From Syntrophomonadaceae bacterium (GTDB lineage Bacteria > Bacillota > Dethiobacteria > DTU022), in the NCBI GenBank assembly GCA_003552365.1, contig PUKR01000217.1:1-6190 (forward strand): a DNA stretch of 6,190 nt, written 5' to 3'. Below are positions 6,051 to 6,190 of this stretch, one piece after another. Made by a program: the position numbers and the translations under genes. The first letter of the stretch is position 1. Every line of letters begins with the position of its first letter. Below the pieces are notes generated by a model that made no database searches, was not told the origin of the DNA, and saw nothing but the letters and a program-made list of their open reading frames with translations.

Positions 6051-6190
6051 TTCCGGTTGTCCTCCTCTTCCGGGATTTCTTCAACACGGTTATTTTTACC
6101 GTAATCGTAATAATCCAGGGTCCAGGTGCCCCTGGCCGGCGGTTGCCCACGGTTGTAAGTGACCAGGGCGATCAGGTGAGTCATGACCGG
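6047..6190 (-). CDS. mrpG: MrpG/MbhC-type antiporter small subunit, C-terminal part (partial)
   Basis: The reading frame is open from the right window edge to a TGA at 6047-6049 and gives the last 47 residues of a protein whose start lies outside the window. The visible start PVMTHLIALVTYNRG resembles the end of the last membrane helix of MrpG/MnhG/MbhC proteins, where a Pro-x-x-x-His segment is followed by a small, basic, tyrosine-containing stretch. The rest is a hydrophilic tail with an aromatic patch (LDYYDYG, about residues 25-31 of the fragment) and an acidic end rich in glutamate. MrpG proteins are three-helix membrane subunits of about 100-130 residues that help assemble Mrp antiporters and Mbh complexes. 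The TGA overlaps the ATG of the next gene (ATGA), so the two are probably translationally coupled. The call rests on this short tail and on the following MbhD and MbhE genes, which match the order of Mrp-Mbh modules. MrpE- and MrpF-like genes would be expected just beyond 6190. Confidence 0.72.
   Translation of the reverse strand, partial: PVMTHLIALVTYNRGQPPARGTWTLDYYDYGKNNRVEEIPEEEDNRK
6061..6066 (-). promoter_or_regulatory. Ribosome binding site of the MbhD-like gene
   Basis: AGGAGG on the minus strand lies 10 bases before the ATG at 6050, inside the acidic C-terminal codons (Glu-Glu-Asp) of the MrpG-like gene. With the ATGA overlap it supports the chosen start and translational coupling. 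Confidence 0.7.

Noticed and set aside
1..6190. Possible complete respiratory complex I or hydrogenase operon.
   Set aside because: No Fe-S, [NiFe], flavin or NADH-binding subunit is in the window; only membrane-arm subunits are seen. A redox partner may exist outside, but cannot be claimed.
1..6190. Direct DNA repeats from the recurring TM5 and TM7 coding segments of the four large genes.
   Set aside because: The similarity follows shared protein motifs with many silent differences; it reflects ancient paralogy, not recent repeats or mobile DNA.

Overview
The window is almost wall-to-wall coding. Every credible gene lies on the minus strand, so the transcript is read from the right edge to the left edge. 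All seven genes encode membrane subunits of the Mrp antiporter / membrane-bound hydrogenase (Mbh) / complex I superfamily. No cytoplasmic redox subunit, transposon, tRNA, CRISPR array or terminator is visible. The ATGA and TAATG junctions, the 20-55 base gaps, the purine-rich ribosome binding sites and the roughly balanced base composition fit a bacterium. An anaerobic Firmicutes-like or other energy-limited anaerobe is a reasonable guess, but the sequence does not prove the taxon.

Order of transcription: (1) the C-terminal 47 codons of an MrpG/MbhC-type small subunit (6047-6190, cut by the window edge). (2) A 79-residue MbhD-type subunit (5811-6050). (3) A 103-residue MbhE-type subunit (5500-5811). 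(4) Four large proton/cation-translocating subunits of the NuoL/NuoM/NuoN/MrpA/MrpD family: P1 (3978-5444, 488 aa), P2 (2468-3952, 494 aa), P3 (897-2447, 516 aa) and P4 (1-875, at least 291 aa, cut by the left edge). P4 has no stop inside the window but is a clear gene. The only non-coding stretches are gaps of 55, 25, 20 and 21 bases ahead of the four large genes.

G-D-E is the order known from Mrp-Mbh modules, where MbhD plus MbhE correspond to the C-terminal part of MrpA. Normally MrpB- and MrpC-type subunits follow, then a single MrpD. Here neither MrpB nor MrpC follows E, and at least four antiporter-like subunits stand in a row. They are not simple copies: P1 and P4 are MrpD-like, P2 carries the MrpA/NuoL-type loop signature, and P3 leans towards NuoM. 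All keep the transmembrane glutamate and lysines used for ion translocation, as far as they can be read. The likely product is a large cation-translocating membrane arm with several parallel ion channels. It could be a stand-alone antiporter or be driven by a redox module encoded outside the window; this last point is inference.
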